Positions 1 through 4,998 are shown, numbered from the stretch's first letter. The stretch is 5,211 nt of DNA from Candidatus Glassbacteria bacterium RIFCSPLOWO2_12_FULL_58_11 (GCA_001780825.1 MFIX01000145.1:19351-24561); one strand, 5' to 3'. Program-made: numbers and translations. Notes: generated from the letters alone by a model not told the origin.

Positions 1-103
1 CCAGGGCTTTTGAAGAAAGGCTGCGTTTGGCAAGAATTGGCAAGAATCACTTTCTGAAGATCAGATTGCCAATGTATAACCTCCCGCAAACCCTTGTCAG
101 TAC

Positions 104-178
104 TGGAGCGGGCGACCGGACTCGAACCGGCGACGTCCAGCTTGGGAAGCTGACATTCTACCGCTGAATTACGCCCGC
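104..178 (-). tRNA. tRNA-Gly, anticodon CCC, CCA end encoded
   Basis: Read on the minus strand, the sequence folds into a complete cloverleaf. It has a perfect 7-bp acceptor stem (GCGGGCG/CGCCCGC), a 4-bp D stem (ATTC/GAAT) with a 7-base loop containing GG, and a 5-bp anticodon stem closed by one T-G pair. The anticodon loop is TTCCCAA, the variable loop has 5 bases, and the T arm carries the standard TTCGAGT loop. The anticodon CCC lies at 144-146 on the plus strand and reads the glycine codon GGG. The discriminator base is U, and the terminal CCA is encoded in the DNA (104-106), so no CCA addition is needed after 3' trimming. It lies alone, downstream of a strong minus-strand promoter at 297-325. 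Confidence 0.96.
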
Positions 179-296
179 ATTTTTTATGATGCTTGTCTTG
201 CCTGTCTTTCGGCCTTCAGGGCCGCCCGTCCAACCCGTCAAAGCTCACCCGCGCACGATAACCATGCACCCATCCGTTGCCAGGAAAGACACCTGA

Positions 297-325
297 ATAA
301 TACCGGGACAGGAAAAAATTGTCAA
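297..325 (-). promoter_or_regulatory. Sigma70-type promoter for tRNA-Gly
   Basis: On the minus strand there is a perfect -35 box TTGACA (320-325), a 17-base spacer and a -10 box TATTAT (297-302, five of six consensus bases). Transcription would start near 290 and run toward the tRNA at 178, giving a 5' leader of roughly 110 bases that RNase P would remove. A short hairpin (CGGCC/GGCCG, 210-224) lies within that leader. No other minus-strand gene is visible between this promoter and the tRNA, so the tRNA is the likely target. Confidence 0.7.
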
Positions 326-394
326 TAGAACAGCAGTCGAAAGGGCAGGGATAAGAGAGAGGAAAAGTCCGTGGAAAACTTAAGCCGGGTGGCT

Positions 395-580
395 TCAGGC
401 GGCCAGCTCCAGGGGCTTTGCGGCGGAGGGCTCGCGGGTCAGGGGGCGGGGGCCGGGAGCGAAAAATCGGAAACTGCTGCCGCGGCCATTGAGCACCATC
501 AGCTTGTCGAAAGCCCAGAGCGAAAGCAGGACCAGCAGGAACAGCAGCAGCGAAAAAAGGATGACATACTTCTTAAGCAT
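395..580 (-). CDS. Small single-span membrane protein, unknown function
   Basis: This 61-residue protein is not recognised as a member of any family. It starts with Met-Leu-Lys-Lys and continues with a strongly hydrophobic Leu/Phe/Val stretch over about residues 5-24, which could be a transmembrane anchor or an uncleaved signal. A polar tail rich in Arg, Pro, Ser and Ala follows. Two things favour a real gene: about 80% of codons end in G or C (dominated by CTG, GTC, CCC and GCC), as in the neighbouring genes, and GGTGA at 584-588 matches the complement of the 16S rRNA 3' end just before the ATG. An in-frame stop lies two codons upstream of the ATG, so the start is well bounded. A Gln-rich plus-strand reading of the same DNA (371-616) looks like the shadow. 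No promoter was convincing. The shortness and the lack of recognised relatives keep confidence moderate. Confidence 0.5.
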   Translation of the reverse strand: MLKKYVILFSLLLFLLVLLSLWAFDKLMVLNGRGSSFRFFAPGPRPLTREPSAAKPLELAA

Positions 581-943
581 TTTTCACCAGCAAAGGAAGG
601 GGGAGCGGCGCATTAGAAAATATTTCAGCAAATACTAGATCGGCCTGAGGAGGGGAAAACTTTAATTAAGTGCAGTAGTTCTTTACAGTTAAAGCTCTGC
701 AAAAGCCTGCTTCCGGTCCTATCCGGGCAGTCTGAGAAAGCTCTGGCAAAGGGATTTTTGCCAGCGTCCAGGGCGATCATATTGCTGTGCCGTATGGGCA
801 CGCTGCACCGTGCCCTGCATTATCGTCAATCCCCCCTAGTTCACATCCGGAGGTTGCCGAAACCGCCGGATTGTTGTATTAGTTCAGGGCTGTTCTGTGG
901 GACAAGCTTAGCCAAACAGACAACTGAACTGATGAGGGAATCC
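581..943. other. Intergenic region upstream of rph
   Basis: No gene is supported here. The frame of rph stays open back to 758, but that stretch does not resemble RNase PH and lacks a start with a ribosome binding site. The spacer contains an 8-bp inverted repeat (CTGGCAAA at 743-750 and TTTGCCAG at 757-764, 6-base loop), a second one at 847-869, and a weak candidate promoter at 854-882. GAGGAGGGG near 647-655 looks like a Shine-Dalgarno site, but a TAA follows shortly in the nearest frame and there is no start codon at a usable distance. Confidence 0.5.
854..882 (+). promoter_or_regulatory. Weak candidate promoter for rph-rdgB
   Basis: TTGCCG (854-859) and TATTAG (877-882) are separated by exactly 17 bases; each box matches four of six consensus positions. 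The start of transcription would be near 889, leaving a leader of about 55 bases before the rph ATG. The -35 half sits inside an inverted repeat (847-869). The spacing and placement are right, but the boxes are weak, so this is a suggestion only. Confidence 0.3.
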
Positions 944-1660
944 ATGCACGAAAGATCACGCACCGAGCTCCGTCCGGTACTTCTCGCACCGGGCTGGATG
1001 GCCCACGCCGAGGGCTCCTGCCTGGCCGAAATGGGCCTGACCCGGGTGCTCTGCAGCGCGACTGTCGAGGAGAAACTGCCGCCGTTCCTCGAACACGCTG
1101 GCAAGGGCGGCTGGGTCACCGCCGAGTATGGGATGCTGCCCCGCTCCACGCATACCCGCCAGCAGCGCGAGCGCAGCCGCGGCTCGGCTAACAGCCGGGC
1201 CCTCGAGATCAGCCGCCTGATCGGCCGGGCCCTGCGGATCGCGGTGGACCTGCCCGCCCTGGGCGAGCGCACGATCACCCTGGACTGCGATGTCCTCCAG
1301 GCGGATGGAGGGACCCGCTGCTGCGCGGTCAACGGAGCGGTGGTAGCCTTGCATCTGGCGCTCGGGAAACTGGTTGGGGAGGGGAAACTGACGGCAAACC
1401 CGCTGAAAACTCTGGTCGCCGCGGTGAGCGTCGGCCTGGTCGACGGCGCTCCCAGACTGGACCTGGACTATGCGCTGGACAACCGGGCCGAGGTGGACCT
1501 GAACGTAGTAATGACCGCCGGCGGCAGGCTGGTGGAGGTCCAGGGCACCGCCGAGCATGAGCCTTTCGACCGCAGCCAGTTGAATGAGCTGCTTGACCTG
1601 GCCGGGCAGGGAATCGGCCACTTGATCGCTATTCAAAAAGAGGTGCTAGGTATTGCCTGA
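944..1660 (+). CDS. rph: Ribonuclease PH (tRNA nucleotidyltransferase)
   Basis: RNase PH is a cytoplasmic phosphate-dependent 3'-5' exoribonuclease that forms a hexameric ring and trims the last nucleotides from tRNA precursors, releasing nucleoside diphosphates. From the ATG at 944 the product is 238 residues, the same length as the E. coli enzyme, and it aligns without gaps of note. Family signatures are visible in order: HAEGS (21-25), ITAEYGMLPRSTHTR-like (about 58-72), TLDCDVLQADGGTR (112-125, with the phosphate-binding Arg125), then Asp179 and Asp185 of the DN...EVDLNVVMT segment, which match the catalytic/metal-binding aspartates of the family, and EVQGTAE (198-204). The frame is open back to 758, but GAGGG at 934-938, five bases before the ATG at 944, and the conserved N-terminus fix the start there. 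Its last 8 bases overlap rdgB, a pairing common in bacteria. Confidence 0.97.
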   Translation: MHERSRTELRPVLLAPGWMAHAEGSCLAEMGLTRVLCSATVEEKLPPFLEHAGKGGWVTAEYGMLPRSTHTRQQRERSRGSANSRALEISRLIGRALRIAVDLPALGERTITLDCDVLQADGGTRCCAVNGAVVALHLALGKLVGEGKLTANPLKTLVAAVSVGLVDGAPRLDLDYALDNRAEVDLNVVMTAGGRLVEVQGTAEHEPFDRSQLNELLDLAGQGIGHLIAIQKEVLGIA

Positions 1661-2258
1661 GCCTAAACTCCTGATCGCCTCCACCAATCCGGGCAAGGTA
1701 GCCGAGTACAGGCTCTTGCTCGAGGGCTTGGGGATGGAGATAGTCGGTCCCGAGGCGCTCGAGAGAGAAATCCCGCCTTTCGCGGAGACCGGCGCCTCGT
1801 TCCGCGAGAATGCCGCGGCCAAGGCCGGCCACTGGCACGCGCACTCCGGCCTCCCTGTTTTGGCGGATGACAGCGGCCTGGCCGTGGACAGCCTGGATGG
1901 CGCGCCTGGGGTTTACTCGGCCCGTTTCGCCGGGCCGCGGGCCACCGACCAGCAGAATGTGGCCCGCCTGCTGGAGCGTCTGCGGGAGGTCAAAAAGCCC
2001 TCCCGAGGAGCGACTTTCCATTGTTGCCTGGCGCTCTGCCGCTCAGATGACAGCCTGGTCTTTTTCGAGGGTATCTGCCGAGGTGAAATTCTTACCCTTC
2101 CGGCAGGAACAAGCGGATTCGGCTACGACCCGGTCTTCTATTACCCACCCCTGGCAAAAACTTTCGCCCAGCTCAGTCCCGCAAAAAAAAATCAGGTCAG
2201 CCATCGCGCCCTGGCGCTTAAGGCTTTTCGTAACTGGCTGGCATCCAACCAGATATAA
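1653..2258 (+). CDS. rdgB: XTP/dITP diphosphatase (RdgB/HAM1 family)
   Basis: This enzyme hydrolyses dITP, ITP and XTP to the monophosphates plus pyrophosphate, keeping deaminated purines out of DNA and RNA. The 201-residue product matches the usual family length (E. coli 197). Visible motifs are the N-terminal S/T-x-N-x-x-K nucleotide-binding signature (Ser10-Lys15, STNPGK), LADDSGL (70-76) with the metal/catalytic aspartates Asp72 and Asp73, GFGYDPVF (155-162) and SHRA (183-186). Translation begins at a rare TTG (1653), needed to keep the conserved N-terminus. GAGGTG at 1640-1645 lies seven bases upstream, and the start overlaps the rph stop by 8 bases, which suggests translational coupling in one operon. 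A run of nine A's (2183-2191) lies inside the gene at the Lys-Lys-Asn codons before SHR; the frame is intact as written. Confidence 0.96.
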   Translation: MPEPKLLIASTNPGKVAEYRLLLEGLGMEIVGPEALEREIPPFAETGASFRENAAAKAGHWHAHSGLPVLADDSGLAVDSLDGAPGVYSARFAGPRATDQQNVARLLERLREVKKPSRGATFHCCLALCRSDDSLVFFEGICRGEILTLPAGTSGFGYDPVFYYPPLAKTFAQLSPAKKNQVSHRALALKAFRNWLASNQI

Positions 2259-2277
2259 AGGCCCGAGCAACTCTTCC

Positions 2278-2293
2278 GGATTGCTGTCAATCC
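2278..2293 (+). terminator. Short hairpin after rdgB, possible weak terminator
   Basis: GGATTG (2278-2283) and CAATCC (2288-2293) form a perfect 6-bp stem with a 4-base loop, 20 bases after the rdgB stop. There is no run of T's after it, so it is not a standard intrinsic terminator. Its position between the rdgB stop and the next promoter is the only reason to suspect that role. Confidence 0.25.
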
Positions 2294-2304
2294 CCGATTA
2301 AGTA

Positions 2305-2333
2305 TTGACAAGGGCCGGAGCGGCTATTATATT
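2305..2333 (+). promoter_or_regulatory. Strong sigma70-type promoter upstream of cysK
   Basis: A perfect -35 box TTGACA (2305-2310) is followed, after exactly 17 bases, by TATATT (2328-2333, five of six consensus bases). Transcription would start near 2340. The next well-supported gene on this strand is cysK, whose ATG is about 340 bases further on, so the transcript would carry an unusually long leader. A weaker -10 alternative, TATTAT at 2325-2330, gives a 14-base spacer and is less likely. Confidence 0.65.
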
Positions 2334-2484
2334 GTCAACTAAGCCAATCGACATTATGATATATATTGCCGCCCGGTTCACTTAAAGGGCTTTCCGCAGG
2401 CCGGCGCAGCGTGCTCGCTTATGGCGGCTTCAGGCTGGCGCCGGAGAATGAACGCGCGGCGGAAAGATTGAGGGAGGAGGGAAC

Positions 2485-2601
2485 ATGCCGGACTATCAGA
2501 TGCAGCGGCTCGATATCTGTAGCCGCACCCCTCGCGCTTCGGGGCGTAACGGGGTCGGCGACCGGGCGCGGCCAGTACGAGATCAACGTTCTCTGCAATA
2601 A
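2485..2601 (+). CDS. Possible 38-residue small ORF in the cysK leader
   Basis: The ATG at 2485 is preceded by a very good Shine-Dalgarno stretch, GGGAGGAGGG (2472-2481), and opens a 38-codon frame ending in TAA at 2599-2601. The peptide begins MPDYQMQRLDIC and continues rich in Arg, with a single cysteine at position 12. Most of the first 29 codons end in G or C, as in the real genes here, while the last nine mostly do not. The product is not recognised. It could be a leader peptide, a small protein, or the start of a gene whose remainder has been lost. It has no Cys-codon cluster of the kind used for classical attenuation. The ribosome binding site is the main evidence. Confidence 0.3.
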   Translation: MPDYQMQRLDICSRTPRASGRNGVGDRARPVRDQRSLQ

Positions 2602-2644
2602 TAAATGGTTCGGAAAGCTGATAAATCCGAAGGCCGTTACTGGA

Positions 2645-2664
2645 AATTAATCGGCCGGTTAATT
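2645..2664. promoter_or_regulatory. 20-base near-palindrome before cysK, candidate operator
   Basis: AATTAATCGG and CCGGTTAATT are inverted halves that meet without a spacer; only one of the ten pairs (T-G) departs from perfect symmetry. The site ends 6 bases before the GGAGG of cysK. Such symmetry suits binding by a dimeric repressor, or a hairpin in the mRNA that would limit access to the ribosome binding site. I do not recognise it as the site of a known regulator. Confidence 0.35.
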
Positions 2665-2680
2665 AAATTTGGAGGAAATG

Positions 2681-3610
2681 ATGGCGAAGATTTATGCTGA
2701 TATAACGCAGACTATCGGCAGGACGCCGCTGGTTCGCTTGAATCGCCTGACCAAGGGTGTCGGCGCTGAAGTGGTAGTGAAGCTCGAATTTTTCAACCCC
2801 CTGCATTCGGTCAAGGACCGGATCGGCGTGAGCATGATGGATGCCGCCGAGCGGTCGAGGAAGATCAACAAGAATTCTGTAATTATCGAACCGACCAGTG
2901 GGAACACGGGAATTTCGCTGGCTTTTGTCTGCGCTGCGCGCGGCTACCGCCTGATTCTCACCATGCCCGACACGATGACTGTCGAGCGGCGCAATATCCT
3001 CAAGGCCCTGGGAGCCGAGCTGGTGCTGACCCCCGGCGAAAAAGGGATGAAAGGGGCGATCGCCAAGGCCGAGGAGCTGGTGCAGTCCACGCCGAATTCC
3101 TTTATGCCCCAGCAGTTCAAGAACCCGGCCAACCCGGAGATTCACCGCAAGACCACGGCAGAGGAAATCTGGAACGACACCGATGGCAAGGTGGATATCC
3201 TGATCAGCGGGATCGGCACCGGCGGTACGATTACCGGCGTGGCCGAGGTGATCAAGAAGCGCAAGCCCTCATTCCGGGCGATTGCGGTGGAGCCCGTGGA
3301 AAGCCCGGTTCTTTCCGGAGGCCAGCCCGGTCCGCATAAGATCCAGGGTATCGGCGCCGGTTTCAAGCCGGATATCCTGAACATGGATCTCGTGGATGAG
3401 ATAGTCAAGGTGAGCACTGAGCAGTCGATCACCATGGCGCGCAGGATGGCCCGCGAGGAGGGGATTTTTGCCGGAGTTTCCTCAGGCGCGGCGGTCTATG
3501 CAGCGCTCGAAGTGGCCGCGCGGCCTGAGAACAAGGGCAAGCTGATCGTGGCGGTCTTGCCGAGCACCGGTGAGCGCTACCTCAGCCATCCGCTCTACGC
3601 GGAGCTTTAG
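2681..3610 (+). CDS. cysK: Cysteine synthase A (O-acetylserine sulfhydrylase)
   Basis: This PLP enzyme makes L-cysteine and acetate from O-acetyl-L-serine and sulfide in the cytoplasm, usually as a dimer. The 309-residue product has the full fold-type II signature. SVKDR carries the PLP-binding Lys45; PTSGNTG (71-77) is the substrate loop; QQF (144-146) is followed by NP-NPEIH; GIGTGGT (177-183) is the phosphate-binding loop; HKIQGIGAGFKP (219-230) follows; and Ser268 in GVSSGA should contact the pyridine nitrogen. PTSGNTG and the IQGIGAGF segment favour CysK over CysM, although a different acceptor such as O-phosphoserine cannot be excluded from sequence alone. GGAGG (2671-2675) is 5 bases from the ATG at 2681 and only 2 from an ATG at 2678, so 2681 is preferred. 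cysE is not adjacent. A strong promoter lies far upstream (2305-2333). Confidence 0.95.
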   Translation: MAKIYADITQTIGRTPLVRLNRLTKGVGAEVVVKLEFFNPLHSVKDRIGVSMMDAAERSRKINKNSVIIEPTSGNTGISLAFVCAARGYRLILTMPDTMTVERRNILKALGAELVLTPGEKGMKGAIAKAEELVQSTPNSFMPQQFKNPANPEIHRKTTAEEIWNDTDGKVDILISGIGTGGTITGVAEVIKKRKPSFRAIAVEPVESPVLSGGQPGPHKIQGIGAGFKPDILNMDLVDEIVKVSTEQSITMARRMAREEGIFAGVSSGAAVYAALEVAARPENKGKLIVAVLPSTGERYLSHPLYAEL

Positions 3611-3633
3611 CAGGGACTCGGGGCTGTCAGAGA

Positions 3634-3660
3634 CTGTCCTCGCAGGACGGCTCTTTATCT
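3634..3660 (+). terminator. Probable cysK terminator
   Basis: CTGTCCT (3634-3640) and AGGACGG (3644-3650) pair over 7 bp with one G-T wobble and a 3-base loop, 23 bases after the cysK stop. The bases that follow are pyrimidine-rich (CTCTTTATCT, then a further TTTTT at 3663-3668). The T tract is imperfect, so termination may be partial. Confidence 0.5.
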
Positions 3661-3699
3661 GTATTTTTAGTGACAAATTCCGTTTGCACGCTTAAAGTT

Positions 3700-3728
3700 G
3701 GGGCATCCCGATTTTATCGGGATGCCCC
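3700..3728. terminator. Perfect 13-bp hairpin between cysK and moeB
   Basis: GGGGCATCCCGAT (3700-3712) and ATCGGGATGCCCC (3716-3728) are exact inverted copies around a TTT loop, the strongest hairpin in the window. The plus side continues with TGCACATTTTAG, a poor T tract. On the minus strand the stem is followed by CAACTTT. It may act as a second terminator for cysK, an RNA end protector, or be a copy of a dispersed palindromic repeat. The structure is certain; its role is not. Confidence 0.55.
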
Positions 3729-3764
3729 TGCACATTTTAGAACCTTGTTGACGAGCTTTAAGCG

Positions 3765-4559
3765 ATGGATTTAAGTGAAGAGAAAATAGAGCGTTACAGC
3801 CGCAATATTGTTCTGGCGGAGATTGGCCCGCAGGGACAGGAGCGTATTCGCCGAGGCAAGGTTCTGATTGTCGGGGCCGGCGGGCTTGGATCGCCGGCCG
3901 CTTTGTACCTGGCCGCGGCCGGGATCGGTGTGCTGGGGCTGATCGACTCCGACAAAGTGGAGCTGAGCAACCTTCAGCGCCAGATCCTTCATGATACCCG
4001 TTCGCTGGGCGAGGCGAAAACCCGCTCTGCCGGCCGGAGAATCCGCGCGCTCAACCCGGACGTGGCGGTGCGGACATTCCAGGAGCGATTTTCCGTGGAT
4101 AACGCCTTGTCCTTGGTCCGGGAGTTCGATTTCGTTATCGACGGCAGCGACAATTTCGCCACCAAATTCCTGGTCAATGATGCCTGTGTCCTGGCCGGGA
4201 AGCCCTTCTCGCATGCCGGAGTGCTCGGGTTTCGCGGTCAGGTCCTGACTGTCGATCCATCCCGCGCCGATTCGCCCTGCCTGCGCTGCCTGCTGCCCGA
4301 GCCGCCGGGCCGGGCAGAGACCCCGGACTGCTCGCGCTCCGGAGTCCTGGGGGCGCTCACCGGCATTCTGGGCTCGATCCAGGCGCTCGAGACGCTTAAA
4401 TTTTTAACCGGCGCGGGTGAGCTGCTCTGCGGCAGGCTGCTGACCGTGGATGCTCTAAAGTTGACTTTCCGGACCGTGGCGGTCCGGCGGAACCCGGATT
4501 GCCCGCTCTGCTCGGGGAAAAAACGGATCACTGCTTTGGACCAGGCCCTTTATGTCTGA
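3765..4559 (+). CDS. moeB: MoeB/ThiF/HesA-family sulfur-carrier adenylyltransferase
   Basis: E1-like enzymes of this family use ATP to adenylate the C-terminal Gly-Gly of a ubiquitin-like sulfur carrier (MoaD, ThiS or CysO type), so that it can receive sulfur for molybdopterin, thiamine or cysteine synthesis. The 264-residue product shows RYSRN (10-14) with the Arg13 expected to act in catalysis, the nucleotide-binding GAGGLGS (37-43), DSDKVELSNLQRQ (61-73), DGSDNFATK (126-134) with Asp129, a candidate thiol Cys189 in TPDCSRSGVLG, and two zinc-binding pairs, Cys172/Cys175 (CLRC) and Cys246/Cys249 (CPLC). It ends soon after the zinc site, with no C-terminal rhodanese domain. Which carrier it serves cannot be told: none lies in the window. 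The ATG at 3765 has only a weak GAG (3753-3755) upstream. The tusA-like gene follows 35 bases after the stop, probably in the same transcript. Confidence 0.9.
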   Translation: MDLSEEKIERYSRNIVLAEIGPQGQERIRRGKVLIVGAGGLGSPAALYLAAAGIGVLGLIDSDKVELSNLQRQILHDTRSLGEAKTRSAGRRIRALNPDVAVRTFQERFSVDNALSLVREFDFVIDGSDNFATKFLVNDACVLAGKPFSHAGVLGFRGQVLTVDPSRADSPCLRCLLPEPPGRAETPDCSRSGVLGALTGILGSIQALETLKFLTGAGELLCGRLLTVDALKLTFRTVAVRRNPDCPLCSGKKRITALDQALYV

Positions 4560-4594
4560 CCGCCCTTTAGCTGGAACCGGCAGATCCTCCTAAG

Positions 4595-4822
4595 ATGCCC
4601 GACAAACACTTTATCGACCTGGTGGGCACTGCCTGCCCGATGAACTTTGTCCGGATCAAGATCGCTCTGGACAAGCTCGGCCCCGGCGCGTCCCTGGAGG
4701 TGCGTCTCGATGGCAGAGGAGCGGCCGAGGAGGTAACCCGCTCGCTGGAAGACCAGGGTTACCGGGTAAGCCGGATCAGGGAAGAAATGGGAGCGGCCGA
4801 GATAACAGTCGTTAAATATTAA
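4595..4822 (+). CDS. TusA/SirA-family sulfur carrier protein
   Basis: TusA-family proteins are small cytoplasmic carriers that hold persulfide sulfur on a conserved cysteine and pass it between sulfurtransferases, for example toward tRNA thiolation or molybdenum cofactor. This 75-residue product has the expected size and the N-terminal signature DLVGTACPMNFVRIKIAL, with the active Cys14-Pro15. The family's usual CPxP is CPMN here, so the second proline is replaced by Asn17. Variants of this type (CPM-x-FV) occur in TusA relatives found beside ThiF/MoeB genes, from general knowledge of the family. The rest (SLEVRLDGR and the AAEEVTRSLEDQGY helix) fits the two-layer fold. It lies 35 bases after the moeB-like gene. 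No Shine-Dalgarno precedes the ATG; the bases just before it instead include CCTCCT (4586-4591). Its partner and final acceptor are unknown, so no E. coli symbol is assigned. Confidence 0.88.
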   Translation: MPDKHFIDLVGTACPMNFVRIKIALDKLGPGASLEVRLDGRGAAEEVTRSLEDQGYRVSRIREEMGAAEITVVKY

Positions 4823-4968
4823 ATTGGTTAATCTCTTTAAATGTAAATATATTACAGGCTATACCTGATAATTTACTTGAAGAAGATATCTCGCTGGAAA
4901 GTAGCCGTTGCCGGGTTTGAGGAGCGTCCATCTCAACGGTTTCCGATCTTCCCGCAACCGTCAATGCC

Positions 4969-4998
4969 TTGACAAATGCTTTCCCTGTTGGGTAGATT
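4969..4998 (+). promoter_or_regulatory. Candidate promoter for hflK
   Basis: A perfect TTGACA (4969-4974) is followed after 18 bases by TAGATT (4993-4998, four of six consensus bases). Transcription would begin near 5005, about 70 bases before the hflK ATG. The AT-rich spacer from 4815 to 4900, between tusA and this promoter, contains no gene and no clear terminator, so some read-through from tusA is possible. Confidence 0.5.

Larger units (their letters stand above)
2340..2670 (+). promoter_or_regulatory. Long structured cysK leader, class unknown
   Basis: The 330 bases between the promoter and the cysK ribosome binding site hold no recognised gene but several inverted repeats. GGTC/GACC form a short hairpin near 2553-2563. 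CCAGTA (2572-2577) pairs with TACTGG (2638-2643) and encloses TTCGGA (2609-2614) pairing with TCCGAA (2626-2631); GGCCG (2632-2636) could instead pair with CGGCC downstream (2652-2656). These mutually exclusive pairings resemble a regulatory leader. I could not match it to the SAM-I (S-box), T-box or cobalamin riboswitch cores, whose conserved sequences are absent. No run of U's marks an attenuator terminator. Being a regulatory RNA is inference; it could also be decayed coding sequence. Confidence 0.35.

Noticed and set aside
3..167. Plus-strand open frame entering from the left edge and crossing the tRNA
   Set aside because: Its second half is the typical spurious translation of a tRNA antisense strand (AGDRTRTGD), and the tRNA is certain. 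No family resemblance in the first half.
371..616. 81-codon plus-strand GTG ORF rich in Gln, Gly and Ala
   Set aside because: Low-complexity composition and no family resemblance; the minus strand of the same DNA has better codon bias and a clear hydrophobic helix.
743..764. Hairpin CTGGCAAA/TTTGCCAG as a terminator
   Set aside because: A true 8-bp inverted repeat, but no T tract follows on either strand and no gene ends nearby in the right direction.
758..943. 62-codon N-terminal extension of rph
   Set aside because: RNase PH begins at the ATG at 944, which has a ribosome binding site at the right distance and gives the standard 238-residue length; the extension has no family similarity.
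841..1636. Two long minus-strand open frames antisense to rph
   Set aside because: They are products of GC-rich coding bias on the opposite strand of a certain gene, with Arg/Gln-rich, unrecognisable translations.
2366..2650. 94-codon plus-strand TTG ORF before cysK
   Set aside because: No ribosome binding site at the TTG, uneven codon use and no recognised domain; at most it carries a fragment of older coding sequence.
2669..2680. Alternative upstream cysK starts at TTG 2669 and ATG 2678
   Set aside because: The TTG overlaps the Shine-Dalgarno itself and the ATG at 2678 is only 2 bases from it; ATG 2681 has proper spacing and the usual CysK N-terminus.
3670..3696. Possible moeB promoter, GTGACA with TTAAAG after 16 bases
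   Set aside because: The -10 box matches only three of six consensus bases, and the strong hairpin at 3700-3728 would sit at the very start of the transcript.
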